Assembly (NCBI RefSeq): GCF_003286085.1
Contig: NW_020825288.1
Location: 558,001-622,000 of the forward strand
Origin: Drosophila persimilis
Taxonomy: Eukaryota > Arthropoda > Insecta > Diptera > Drosophilidae
DNA: 64,000 nucleotides
Direction of reading: 5' to 3'
The position numbers and the translations under genes were made by a program. The notes under the pieces are model-generated. The model was not told the origin of the DNA and searched no databases. It saw only the letters and a list, made by a program, of their open reading frames with translations. Positions 11,731-21,354 of this stretch are shown here, in pieces (within the stretch, counting starts at the first letter, position 1; every line of letters begins with the position of its first letter).

Positions 11731-13291
11731 CTATGGCAGCTTGTGGTAGCGCTCGACGTCCGCTCCCCGGAAGCTGACCTTGCACACGCACTGCTGGGTC
11801 GACGACAGCAGGACTAGGCACTCGCGACAGACCAGATGCTGGCAGGTGCGTATCTCGTAGCCGAACTGACTGCTGCGGCAGTTGATGCAGCGGGGTGGGG
11901 TTCCCGATCCGGCAACGGATCCTACCTGGGTGAAGCGGGTGATCTTCTGGAGAGCTTGCTGGAGGGCCTGGTCGATGGAAGACGGACCTGTCGTCGAGGT
12001 AGATGCGGCTGCAAGCGACTGGTGAACGCTGCTGGCCGTGACAGTGGCACACGCTGAGTGGTGGCTGTGTCTGGCCCGCTTCGCAGCCGGCGGCGAGGCG
12101 GGGGACTGGCCTAGGAAGGCCGCCGATGAGGAGGTGGCCGTGAAAGTGACGGTGGACTTCGTCTTGCGCTGCTGGTGCTTGTACGCGTTAGATAGCGAGG
12201 AGTAGGTCCCGGCGGCGAAGCTACCTTGCCCCGGCTGGCACATGCTGCTGGCGAACTGGGAGGCGTGACGGCGGCGCATTCGGGAGCTGCCTAGCGATCG
12301 GGGCACCGTCTTAAAGTGCTCCGAGTTCTCCATTAGGAACTTTTCGATGCGCGCCTTGAGGGCGAGGTTCATTACTGCCTTGCGCTGTGAGGTATATTCG
12401 AGACCTGTAAAGGGATCTGAGGGCTGGCGACCCCACTTTCCCTCCTCCACGGCGTGCTTGTCGATGGTGGACTGGTCCACCACCTTGCCGGAGGGCAGCA
12501 CAGTGGGAAAGATCTGAAAGCAAAGGAAATCCGTGAGCAAAAATTTGGGGAGGAGATTGTATTACAACACGGAATTTTACCATTAGCTCCCAGGTGATGG
12601 AGTCGAGGAACTCTTCGGGTAACGACAACGTGGACTGCTCGCGCAGCTCAGGTATGTGGCGAGAGGGGGACCTCTGTCCGGCTGGGTGCTGAGCCTGGTC
12701 CCGCTGCCCGAACGGATCGCTAATCTCGCTCCAGATGGTCTTCATCAGCTCGCGGTCGCCCTTGTCCAGGGAGCGAGCAGGCAGGCCCCAGATCTGAATC
12801 TTGCGGAGCACCGGGGGACAGCGCTCCGTGGCGCGGATCACGATCTTCACGCTGTTTGTGTTGGCCAGTAATTTGTGAGCCGTCTTAAAGAAGAACACCT
12901 TCTCGCTCTGCTGCTGGGCGGCGGCCGCACTGCTGCGGGAATTGTAATCACTCTGGTAACAGAAGGTGACCGAGTCAACACCCTTAGCCAGGTCGCGAAC
13001 GTTCGCCACACGCTCCCAGATGCCGTCGTACTTGCTGTGAACCTCGAAGGCCGTGGACCGGAAGGCTCCGGAGGTGTGCCACAGCTTAATAACCTTCATG
13101 TCGATGGCTTTGGGTAAGTCAAAGACGATCTCGACTGGCGGCTTGCAGACGGCGAAGCACATAAAGCCGCGCTCCAGCTGCTCCCCATCGTTAGCTATCA
13201 GGTTGTCCGCCGTGTAGCCGTCCTCGCACACGGCCTCGCATTCCACGGAAGGCTTGAGTTTGGGGTTGAGGAAGTTGATTAGGCTACTCAT
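11731..13291 (-). CDS. U-box/RING E3 ubiquitin ligase, UBOX5 (RNF37) orthologue
   Basis: Exons 13291-12581 and 12513-11731 join in phase 0 across a 67 nt intron (GTAAAA donor, CTTTCAG acceptor), giving 497 residues. The N-terminal 160 residues match the RNF37-type domain (PPVEIVFDLPKAIDM, then FEVHSKYDGIWERV). A U-box follows at about 225-310: LPEEFLDSITWELM then IFPTVLPSGKVVDQSTIDKH and DPFTGLEYTS. A Ser/Ala-rich linker leads to a C-terminal RING-like cysteine cluster (CINCRSS, CQHLVCRECL, CVCKV). U-box proteins recruit E2 enzymes without zinc; RNF37 is largely nuclear and associates with VCP/p97. The intron lies exactly inside the U-box. The upstream promoter carries two Motif 1 copies and a dispersed repeat. 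Confidence 0.9.
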
Positions 13292-13635
13292 GCCTCTCCC
13301 CTCCTCTCCACTCGAGCGTGCTCTAATCTCAAACGCTGCAGTTGGTCACGAGCCAGCACAGCTCGTGTGTGTCTCTGTGGTGTGTTGTGGTGTGGTGCGG
13401 CCCCACCTGCTCTTTATTCGCACAGAAAATGGCGTCACTGCCTCTGCCTCTACTTCTGCTCTGCGTCTCAGCGACAGCTTCCTGTCTGATGCGTTGCTGC
13501 TGGCGTAATCACAGTCCGAGCATGAAAAGGCAGAGCAGATCGCTCACAATTCACTATCCTTGATCCTGAAGAGAGTTGGAGCTAGCATCGGATTTTTATC
13601 GCCTTTTGGAATATTTATAAAACTCACTGGAGAAC

Positions 13636-13653
13636 AGTGTGACCAGTGTGACC
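13636..13653 (-). promoter_or_regulatory. tandem core-promoter Motif 1 sites
   Basis: AGTGTGACC occurs twice back to back; on the minus strand this reads GGTCACACT, the core of fly promoter Motif 1 (M1BP site, YGGTCACACTR). It lies about 350 bases upstream of the UBOX5-type start codon, directly beside repeat copy B. This supports a broad housekeeping promoter. Confidence 0.7.
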
Positions 13654-13667
13654 GCGGACTTATTGAT

Positions 13668-13925
13668 GATATATACCGTGTGACACTCAGAAATATACCG
13701 TTTTATTTTTAAAATATACCGTAAATATACTGACGAATTATTAAAGTTCCATCATACATATTCCTGATTTTTGATATTCCGTCGAACATTACTAGGTAGA
13801 TAGCACATTTAGCTATGCCCACATAATTTTATTCAATTAATGAACCTGTTTTCTACTTGATTAGCTTATTTTAAATACTCCCTTTTATTGGATTGTGTCT
13901 AAAATAAGGTTTAAAACGTAAGTGT
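13668..13925 (-). repeat. dispersed promoter-associated repeat, copy B
   Basis: Read on the minus strand, it matches copy A in order: the TAAAATAAGC block, TTAATTGAATAAAATTATGTGGGCATAGCTAAATGT, ATTCGACGGAATATC, GAACTTTAATAATTCGTCAG, then several GTATATTT units. Beyond them it continues ATAAGTCCGCGGTCACAC, which is shared with copy D (ATAAGTCCGCGGTC), so Motif 1 appears to belong to the repeat itself. The Motif-6/Motif-1 end faces the UBOX5-type gene. Confidence 0.7.
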
Positions 13926-14825
13926 GTATGGAATGTTACGTCATTGCTGGTCAACAGGTATCCGCTCTGACATCTCTATACCCAACTTCATTTGATTTAT
14001 ATACAAATTCTGTTTTTCAAGCTGATTTCGTTACCTTTACTCATCCTTGGCCTTCGTAAGCCTCCTTGAACTGCAAACGCTCGTTGAAATAGCTTTATAG
14101 CAGAGGTCAGTCTCTTATAGTCTTATAGTTTATGCATTCATTTAAGAGGTTAATATCCGTAATATCCGTCTAAATGTGTCTCAATAAGTATTGTATATAT
14201 ATCTTTGCCCACATATTTTCTGTATGATTTTCTCCACTACATGGTAGTGGTAATGTATCATGGCTTGTGTTCCCACTGATCAATCGACCCTCGGACACGC
14301 TCACTTGGACAGTGGGCTTCACCAGAGAACTTTTATTTGCATTTGTGGAGACATCAGGCAGCTGTGAATGGCATATGTATATTAGATAGATATACTCCTC
14401 CGCGCCTCGCTGGAGCTGACTCCTCTATAAATTGGGTTTCAGTGGGGTGGGAGTGGTCCCCCAAAGAAAATTCGAAGAAAAACCATAAATTATGTCATAA
14501 ATATAACAAGATCCCATAATTAATCATCTGATTAAACTCTGATCTATTATATTTGCCATTTTGCGTGAGGAAAAAAGGTATGGACAACGAGCACAACGGC
14601 CCAGAAAACGCAACGCATGGAAGGTAAAATCAAGCCCAATATACTTTGAAGACAAAATCGGCTTTTTATTTTAAAGGTATATTGGGAGGGTTCGCCGAGG
14701 TGTGGTGCCTATGAACCTTGCATGTTGCTTTGGCTGTTGTCCATACCCCTGGGGCAATATTCCATTCCAAATTATCATTTTTTCGAGGTAAGAGAGGTGC
14801 AGCAGTAGGACCGACTGATCATAAG

Positions 14826-14870
14826 AAATATACCAAAATATACCGTTTCATTTTCAAAATATACCAGACT
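14826..14870 (-). repeat. terminal fragment of the dispersed repeat, copy F
   Basis: Only the GGTATATTT-rich end is present (minus strand: GGTATATTTTGAAAATGAAACGG, then TATATTTTGGTATATTT, in two pieces). The upstream body of the repeat is absent. It may be a truncated insertion or an independently evolved Motif 6 array. Confidence 0.5.
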
Positions 14871-15005
14871 CAAGTCGACTCTTCTCGCGTTAAAATTATT
14901 GTTTTTTTTTTCAAAACGTCTCTGCAACACCGGTAACATTGATTTTGCGGTTTTTCGTATCTGGACATTTTGTTTTTTGTCAGCTGTTTTTTAAATTTAT
15001 CGAAA

Positions 15006-15170
15006 ATGAATTTGGAACTTCTAGAGATGCGCAATGTGGATCTCAGCTTCGGGAATTATGGTAAATTTTACATGTATACACATTTTGATACATGTCAGCT
15101 ACATATTTATATATTTATACATTTACGTTACGTAGATTCCGTAGATTTGGGGCAAAGTGGAAGTTTTTGA
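15006..15170 (+). other. possible short exon or gene remnant
   Basis: An ATG opens MNLELLEMRNVDLSFGNY, followed by a GTAAAT donor at 15061. A possible acceptor (GTTACGTAG) at 15135 would continue for 11 residues to a TGA. The 18-residue start looks protein-like, but the product would be only 29 residues. It could be the 5' piece of a broken gene, a microprotein or chance. Confidence 0.2.
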
Positions 15171-15239
15171 AATTGACGGAAGACGGTGAGCCTCCACGGC
15201 GAGGGCAGAGCAAGTTTATACAAAACAACTAAATTTTTG

Positions 15240-15565
15240 GGTGCAAAACATAATTGAAGTTATATCAATTTTGTATACTAGGAAATAAGCCAAACCTCGG
15301 ATTAAGGTCATGCTATCTGTGCCAGATCTCTTTCTGATTATAATAGTGAGTGGTGTGGCACTGGAGTTCCCAGCAGGGACACCTGATATGGAAGCTGCTT
15401 CAGGATGAATTGGTGAGGGAGCAAGCCTAGCAGCGACTAATTCTGGTGCTTTGGGGCTGGGTACCCGATCCCCATCTGGAGTGTTTCTGCCGAGTTGGGC
15501 TGAGTCGGCAGGCAAAACATTTGTATGAGGGGCTGCAATACAATCTGCCCCACCGGAGGCAGATT
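15240..15565 (-). other. possible internal coding exon, unrecognised
   Basis: The minus strand is open from a TAA near 15566 for more than 100 codons and has an Ala/Pro/Ser-rich, protein-like composition (VPSPKAPELVAARLAPSP, then PLTIIIRKRSGTDSMTLIRG). An acceptor-like TTGTATTGCAG lies near 15538-15548 and a weak GTTTGG donor near 15290-15296. No start codon or partner exon was found. It may be an exon remnant or chance. Confidence 0.25.
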
Positions 15566-15713
15566 AGAGCCAGAGGCACTCGAGAAAGCCATAACAGCGC
15601 CAAAAATAAAAGTTCCCAGGTGGAATGCGAGAGATTATGGTAATCTTTGACGGTGTGAGCGTTTTCCCTTTCTTGTGAATGGCTTGACCATCAGTAGTTC
15701 GGAAGATAAGAAC

Positions 15714-15780
15714 CGACTACGGGCGGATAAGCTGCGGCGAAGCTATAAGTGGACCTTCGGCAGGTGCGACGCCCTCAGTT
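15714..15780 (+). promoter_or_regulatory. promoter of the first sphingomyelinase gene
   Basis: AGATAAG (15714-15720) and GATAAG (15726-15731) precede a TATAAG box (15744-15749) and a TCAGTT initiator (15775-15780) whose A lies 33 bases after the TATA box. The leader would be about 22 nt. Paired GATA sites next to TATA fit a gut or fat-body gene. Confidence 0.6.
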
Positions 15781-15798
15781 GTGCAGTGAACGACGGCC

Positions 15799-18039
15799 AT
15801 GAAAGGAATCGTGCTCTTGCTGCTCTGCAGTGCGCTGGTCGCATCTGCGGTCAACCTGCCAGGTGTGCCCGTGGACTTCGAGGTGGACGACAAGGTGCTG
15901 TCCGCCATTGCGGACGACGTGGCGGATCGGCTCGCGAAGGAATACCTCAACTACATGAAGACGGGTGTGGAAACGCCGGCCTTCAAGAAGCTGACCGCGC
16001 AGTTGGCCAATTCGCACAGCCAAAAGGACATTTTCACGCGGAACCTGCCCGAACTGGAGACGCGCGACAGCTTCTTCGTGTGCGTCGCCTGCCGCTCAGT
16101 GATGCGCGTCTTTGCCAAGACTATCCGGGAGGAGGACGGTGAACTCCACGGCGAGGACAGCGCAGAGTTCATGAAGAAGTTCGCCATGGACTTGTGCAAG
16201 CGCCTCAACCTGCAGACCGAGGAGGTGTGCGAGGGTCTGATCGACTCCAACCTGCCCAGCGTCGAATACATCATGCGCAACTCTGAGATTGACTCGCAGA
16301 GCTTCTGCTCGCTGTTCATGGAGTTCAGTTTCTGCAACACTGGCTCCAACCAGGATTACAACTGGACACTTACGGTGGACTCCACAGGCGAGGCCATCAC
16401 CGGCCCCAAGGCGGACCCCCCTCAGGCCACCGATTCGGACATAAAGATCTGTCATTTCAGCGACATCCACCACGACCCGCTGTACGAGCCCGGCAGCCTC
16501 GCCTCCTGCGCTGAGCCCATGTGCTGCCAACGGAACCAGGAGACGGCGCAGGGGACTAGCGAGGCAGCAGGCTTCTGGGGCGACTACCGCGACTGCGACT
16601 TGCCCTGGCACAGCTTTGAATCGGCCCTTGATCATGCCGTGGCTACTGAGAAGTGCGACTATGTCTATCAAACCGGAGACATTGTTGATCACATGGTCTG
16701 GGCCACATCTGTGGAGAAGAATACCGAAGTGCTGACCAAGGTCAGCAGCCGCCTAAACGAGGCATACCCCGATGTTCCCATCTACCCCTGCATAGGTAAC
16801 CACGAGCCCCATCCACTCAATCTGTAAGTAGTTAAATTCCTCATTCCATTCTATATTCAGTGCTGTGCTAATCCTCTCCCATTTCCAATCCTCTCTAATC
16901 TTATATTTCAGCTTCAGTCCCGAGGGTGTGCCAGAAGAGGTCAGCACCAAGTGGCTGTACGAGCACCTGTACAACGACTGGTCCAAGTGGCTGCCGGTCG
17001 AGACCAAGGAGACGATCCTCAAGGGCGGCTACTACACTGTCTCCCCGCGCCAGGGCTTCCGGATCATTGCCCTGAACAGCAACGACTGCTACACGGACAA
17101 CTTCTGGCTGTACCACAGCGGCACGGACAAGATCCCGCAGCTGCAGTGGTTCCACGACACTCTTCTGGCAGCGGAGAAGGCAAGCGAGTATGTCCACATT
17201 CTCACCCACATCCCCTCGGGCGATGGCACCTGCTGGTCAGTCTGGGCCCGCGAGTTCAACAAGTGCATCACACGCTTCCGCGGCACAATTAGCGGCATCT
17301 TCACCGGCCACTCGCACAAGGACGAGCTATTTGTCTACTACTCGGAGGAGGGCCATGCCACCGCTGTGGCTTGGAACGGCGGTGCAGTGACCACCTACTC
17401 CGACAAGAACCCCGACTACAGGGTCTACGACATCAGCGCCAAGGACTTTGGCGTGCTCGATCACCGCACCTACATCTTCAACTTAACTGAGGCCAATCTG
17501 ACACCCGATAAGCAGCCCGTGTGGTTCTTGGAGTACGAGTTCGCCAAGGAGTTCACACAGGACACCAGCCCAGCAGGCATTGACAAACTGCTGGATGAGT
17601 TTGCCGATAATCCGCAGCTGATAAGGAAGGTGTGTGGCAGTCCTCCCCCATCGTCATTGCTTTTAACTCTGTTCTGTTTCGTAGTACTGGCGGTTCCGGG
17701 TGACTTCTGCCGATCCGCAGATTAACCGCGGCTGCGATCGCGACTGCCTGGCCGGATCCCTCTGCCGCGCCTCTGTGACTATCAACAACCAGCGCGGACG
17801 GTGCGAGGAGCTCCGGGAGCGACTGTTTTTGGCTGTAAGTGCTGCACCATAGAAATCCGATAGAAATCATACCATTCCAATGCGTATCCTTTGTGTATCC
17901 TCAGCTGGACAACGAGGAGACCACCACACCAGGTGGCGATGATGACGATGATAATGATGATGATGGAGCCTCTACCCTGGGTCTGCTCAGTCTCGGTTCG
18001 CTGCTGGCTGTAGCTCTGTCCGTTCGACTTACCTTCTAA
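15799..18039 (+). CDS. secreted acid sphingomyelinase (sphingomyelin phosphodiesterase), paralogue 1
   Basis: Four exons (15799-16823, 16912-17629, 17685-17834, 17905-18039) give 675 residues. A signal peptide (residues 1-18) precedes a saposin-B domain (about 85-175, cysteine pattern FFVCVACRSVMRVF to SFCSLFMEFSFC). The metallophosphoesterase domain carries the zinc ligands: DIHHDP near 221, TGDIVDH, GNHEPH near 333, HIPSGDG near 440 and GHSHKD near 473. The enzyme cleaves sphingomyelin to ceramide and phosphocholine in lysosomes or outside the cell. The tail is an Asp-rich run followed by a 20-residue hydrophobic end, resembling a GPI-anchor signal. It is tandem with a second copy 640 bases downstream and resembles the fly CG15533/CG15534 pair; I cannot say which member it is. 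Confidence 0.9.
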
Positions 18040-18608
18040 CTTATACATTTATAGCATTTATAAGCATAAGTTATATAATTCCTTTGTGACTGTATCCCAA
18101 TCCAAATCCCCACCAAGTGGCATATATAAGTATACGCTTATCCCTATCCAAGTTGCTAATCTCTTGTTTTTTTGGCAGCTATCTCCTGCCATATATAGAA
18201 TTTGCTTGGCGACCTTATCAATATCCTTATCGGCTAATAGCGATCACGGCATTAGGACAAATTAACCAATTACCTGCTTCTGCTGATGGACGGCCATAAA
18301 CCATAAACCAAGCCACTTGTAGCGCATTTTCATGTTAAAGGTTTATGGCCAAATAGTTATGATGATGATCAAGGTATCGCTGGGAGTCAAGCACGTGAAT
18401 GAAAGGCCATTACGGGTGAGGAGAGGCAGTGTCGAAGAACAAATAGTAGTATGATTTAAAACGAATGTTAAGTAAAAACCTAAGAATAATGAGTAGCATC
18501 GAAATTTGATCGATAGGGTAGCACTTCCAACCATATAAATCTGCCACCGAATCGCCATTAGTATGGAATGATGGCTTATGCCATTTCCAGCAGCGATATC
18601 TCTGGGCC

Positions 18609-18671
18609 AGATAAGCCGCGGGTGTGATAGCAAGGCTATAAATATGGGTTAGGAACCGGTCCTGGCCATTA
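18609..18671 (+). promoter_or_regulatory. promoter of the second sphingomyelinase gene
   Basis: AGATAAG (18609-18615) is followed by TATAAATA (18637-18644) and an initiator-like CCATTAG with its A at 18668, 31 bases on. The leader would be only about 12 nt. The AGATAAG-TATA arrangement mirrors that of paralogue 1. Confidence 0.55.
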
Positions 18672-18679
18672 GTTTCACC

Positions 18680-20900
18680 ATGAAGTTGCTCTGGAGCATA
18701 GCACTGCTGGGCATGGTTCTCTGCTTAGGCAGCCAGGCCTTCAACCTTCCCGGAGTCCCTGCTATCTTTACCAGCGAGGATCATCCCATCTCTGCCGTCT
18801 CAGGTGAGTGCTCTACGATTTCCTTATCGAAATCGAGATCGATTGACAGCTTCGACTGACATCAGATTGACTTCTCTTGCAGCTGGTGTTGCCGAGGAGA
18901 TAAGCCGCGAGTTTGTCAAGTACCTGCGAACGGGTGTCGAGTCCGAGAGACTCAAGGAGCTGGGCAGGGAGCTGAGGGGGAGCCACAGCAAGAAGGCCAT
19001 CTTCACAGAGTCGTTGGTGGATCTTACATCGGCAGACCAGTACTTCGTGTGCACTATCTGCCGCTCTACGATCAACGTCTTTGTGCGTACCCTTACCGAC
19101 GGGGAGCTGAGCGGACCCAACCGGGAGGCGGAAGCCAAGAAGTTGGTGCTAGGCTTTTGCGACTACTTCAGCATCGCGACTCCGGAGGTCTGCTCCGGCT
19201 TGTTCGACCTCAACTGGCCCATCCTGGACTTTATCTTCAACGAGACGGCCGCCAATTCGCAGTCGTTCTGCGGCATGCTTCCCATCCCCATCTGCCAGGT
19301 GCAGCAGGAGGAGTTCAACCTGACTCTGACCATCGAGGGCGATTTTCCCACCGAGTCCAACTCAGATCTGGCCGCCCGCAGCCCCCAGGATCATCTCGTC
19401 CTGCATCTCACCGACATCCACTACGACCCCGAGTACAACGCCGGCGGCAACGCCGATTGCGATGAGCCCATGTGCTGCCGCAGTGCCCTGCCGCAATCGA
19501 GTCCTACTTCCTCTGCGGCTGGCTATTGGAGCGACTATCGCGACTGCGACACCCCCAAGCACCTGATCCTGAGCGCTTTCGACTACATTAAAGAGAACCA
19601 CAAGATCGAGTGGATCTACCACACGGGCGACGTGCCGCCGCACAATGTCTGGTCCACCACGCGTCAGGGCAACATTGACATGCTCACCGAGATCGATGGT
19701 CTGCTGACTGAGTACTTCCCGGAGACGCCAGTATACTCCTGTCTGGGCAACCACGAGCCCCACCCGGCCAATGTGTGAGTGCTCCTAGTTCCTTTTTTGT
19801 GTTCCACATCTCACAAAGTGATTAAACCTATACCGTTCCTCTTCAAAGCTTTGGCAACGATGAGATCCCCGATTCCCTGAAGGTTGACTGGCTGTACGAG
19901 CACGTCTGGAAGCTGTGGTCCAAGTGGCTGCCAGCCGAGGCGGAGGCGACTGTGCGTCGGGGAGGATACTACACGATCTCTCCCAGCGAGGGGCACCGAA
20001 TCATTGCGTTGAACAGCATGGACTGCTACCTCTACAACTGGTGGCTCTTCTACAACGGATCCTTGATCCAGGAGCAGCTGCAGTGGTTCCACGACACGCT
20101 CCTGGCCGCGGAGCAGGCAGCCGAGAAGGTGCACATCCTCTCGCACATTCCGTCCGGAGATGGCGACTGCTGGCCCGCCTGGGCCAATGAGTACAATCGG
20201 GTGCTGAATCGCTTCAGCGGCATCATCACAGGCATCTTCAGCGGCCACACGCACAAGGACGAGATGAACCTGCACTACACGGAGGAGGGCCTGGCAGTGG
20301 CCATAAACTGGAACGGCGGCAGCCTCACCACCTACTCCAACAAGAACCCCAACTACCGCCTATACGTACTCAGTCCTCCGACCAGGCAGGTGGTGGAGCA
20401 CTTCACCTACACCTTCAACCTGACTGCCGCGAATCTGCAGCCAGAGCAGCAGCCCGAGTGGTACCTGGAGTACGAGTTCACCAAGGAGTTTACCGAGGAC
20501 ACCAGTCCGGCGGGCATTGATAAGCTACTCGTGGCCATGGCCGAGAAGCCCGCTCTGCTCCGCAAGTTCTGGCGCTACAAGGTGACCAGTGCCGATCCGA
20601 AGCTCAACCAGGGCTGCGACAGTGCCTGCCTGTCCAAAACGCTCTGCAGGATTGCCACCAGCAACTACCAGAAACGGACGCGCTGCCGTGAACTCCAGGC
20701 CATCCTCGAGAAGAGCGTGAGTAGTCCTGGCTGGACATGATTTTATCATTCACTTTATGACCTTTTCCCTTTGCCCTTTTCAGCTGGAGAATGAAGAGGA
20801 GGACGAGGAGGACAATGACGATGGCGGTGCCCCAGGACTCAAGGCCCTCAGTCTGGCCTCTCTCTTGGGGCTGCTGGTTGCATCCGCAGTCCTTATGTAA
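18680..20900 (+). CDS. secreted acid sphingomyelinase, paralogue 2
   Basis: Exons 18680-18803, 18883-19774, 19849-20716 and 20784-20900 give 666 residues. A signal peptide (MKLLWSIALLGMVLCLGSQA) is followed by a saposin-B domain (YFVCTICRSTINVF to SFCGMLPIPIC) and the metallophosphoesterase core: DIHYDPEY near 218, HTGDVPPHN, GNHEPHP, HIPSGDGDCW and GHTHKDE. All expected metal ligands are present. Two introns (at the NHEPHP block and before the acidic tail) match paralogue 1. It has an extra intron just after the signal region and lacks paralogue 1's third one. The acidic stretch then hydrophobic end (SLASLLGLLVASAVLM) again suggests a GPI signal. The pair arose by tandem duplication. An AATAAA follows at 20979. 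Confidence 0.9.
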
Positions 20901-20978
20901 CACGTCCTTCTTATCGATGCCCCCGTGTTTATAGCCCATATCATTAGGGGGAAATTATCGCTGATCGATTAGCGCGAC

Positions 20979-20984
20979 AATAAA
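20979..20984 (+). terminator. poly(A) signal of sphingomyelinase paralogue 2
   Basis: AATAAA, 79 bases after the stop codon, in the right orientation. About 370 bases separate it from the stop codon of the convergent CRF-binding-protein gene. Confidence 0.6.
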
Positions 20985-21354
20985 CCGACTCGTAAAAGTT
21001 CAGAGAAACCCCAAAGATACCCCAGATGTGAGAGGGTTGGATGGATGGGATTGGCGGGGGTGGCAATAACTACACACGATTCTGGTAGTCAACACTCAGA
21101 ATGTTCGATATACATATATATATATATAGTACATATATAGAGAGTCCCAAGATGCCTCTCGGGTAGCGAATACTTTGCGAATTACTAATAGCTTGGATTA
21201 AGTTTAAGTTTTAGTTTGGGTTTAAGCACTACGATGGAGTCCGGGGAGGGGGTGTCTTCGTCTTTGTCTTCGCTTCGTCTTCTGCCCCTGCCGCTGTCGC
21301 TGCCGTTGCTTTTGTACATACATATACACAGGTGGAACGAGTCCAGGACGTCGC

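Noticed and set aside
16096..16692. 198-codon minus-strand frame
   Set aside because: It is antisense to the sphingomyelinase exon, whose zinc motifs prove the plus strand is coding.
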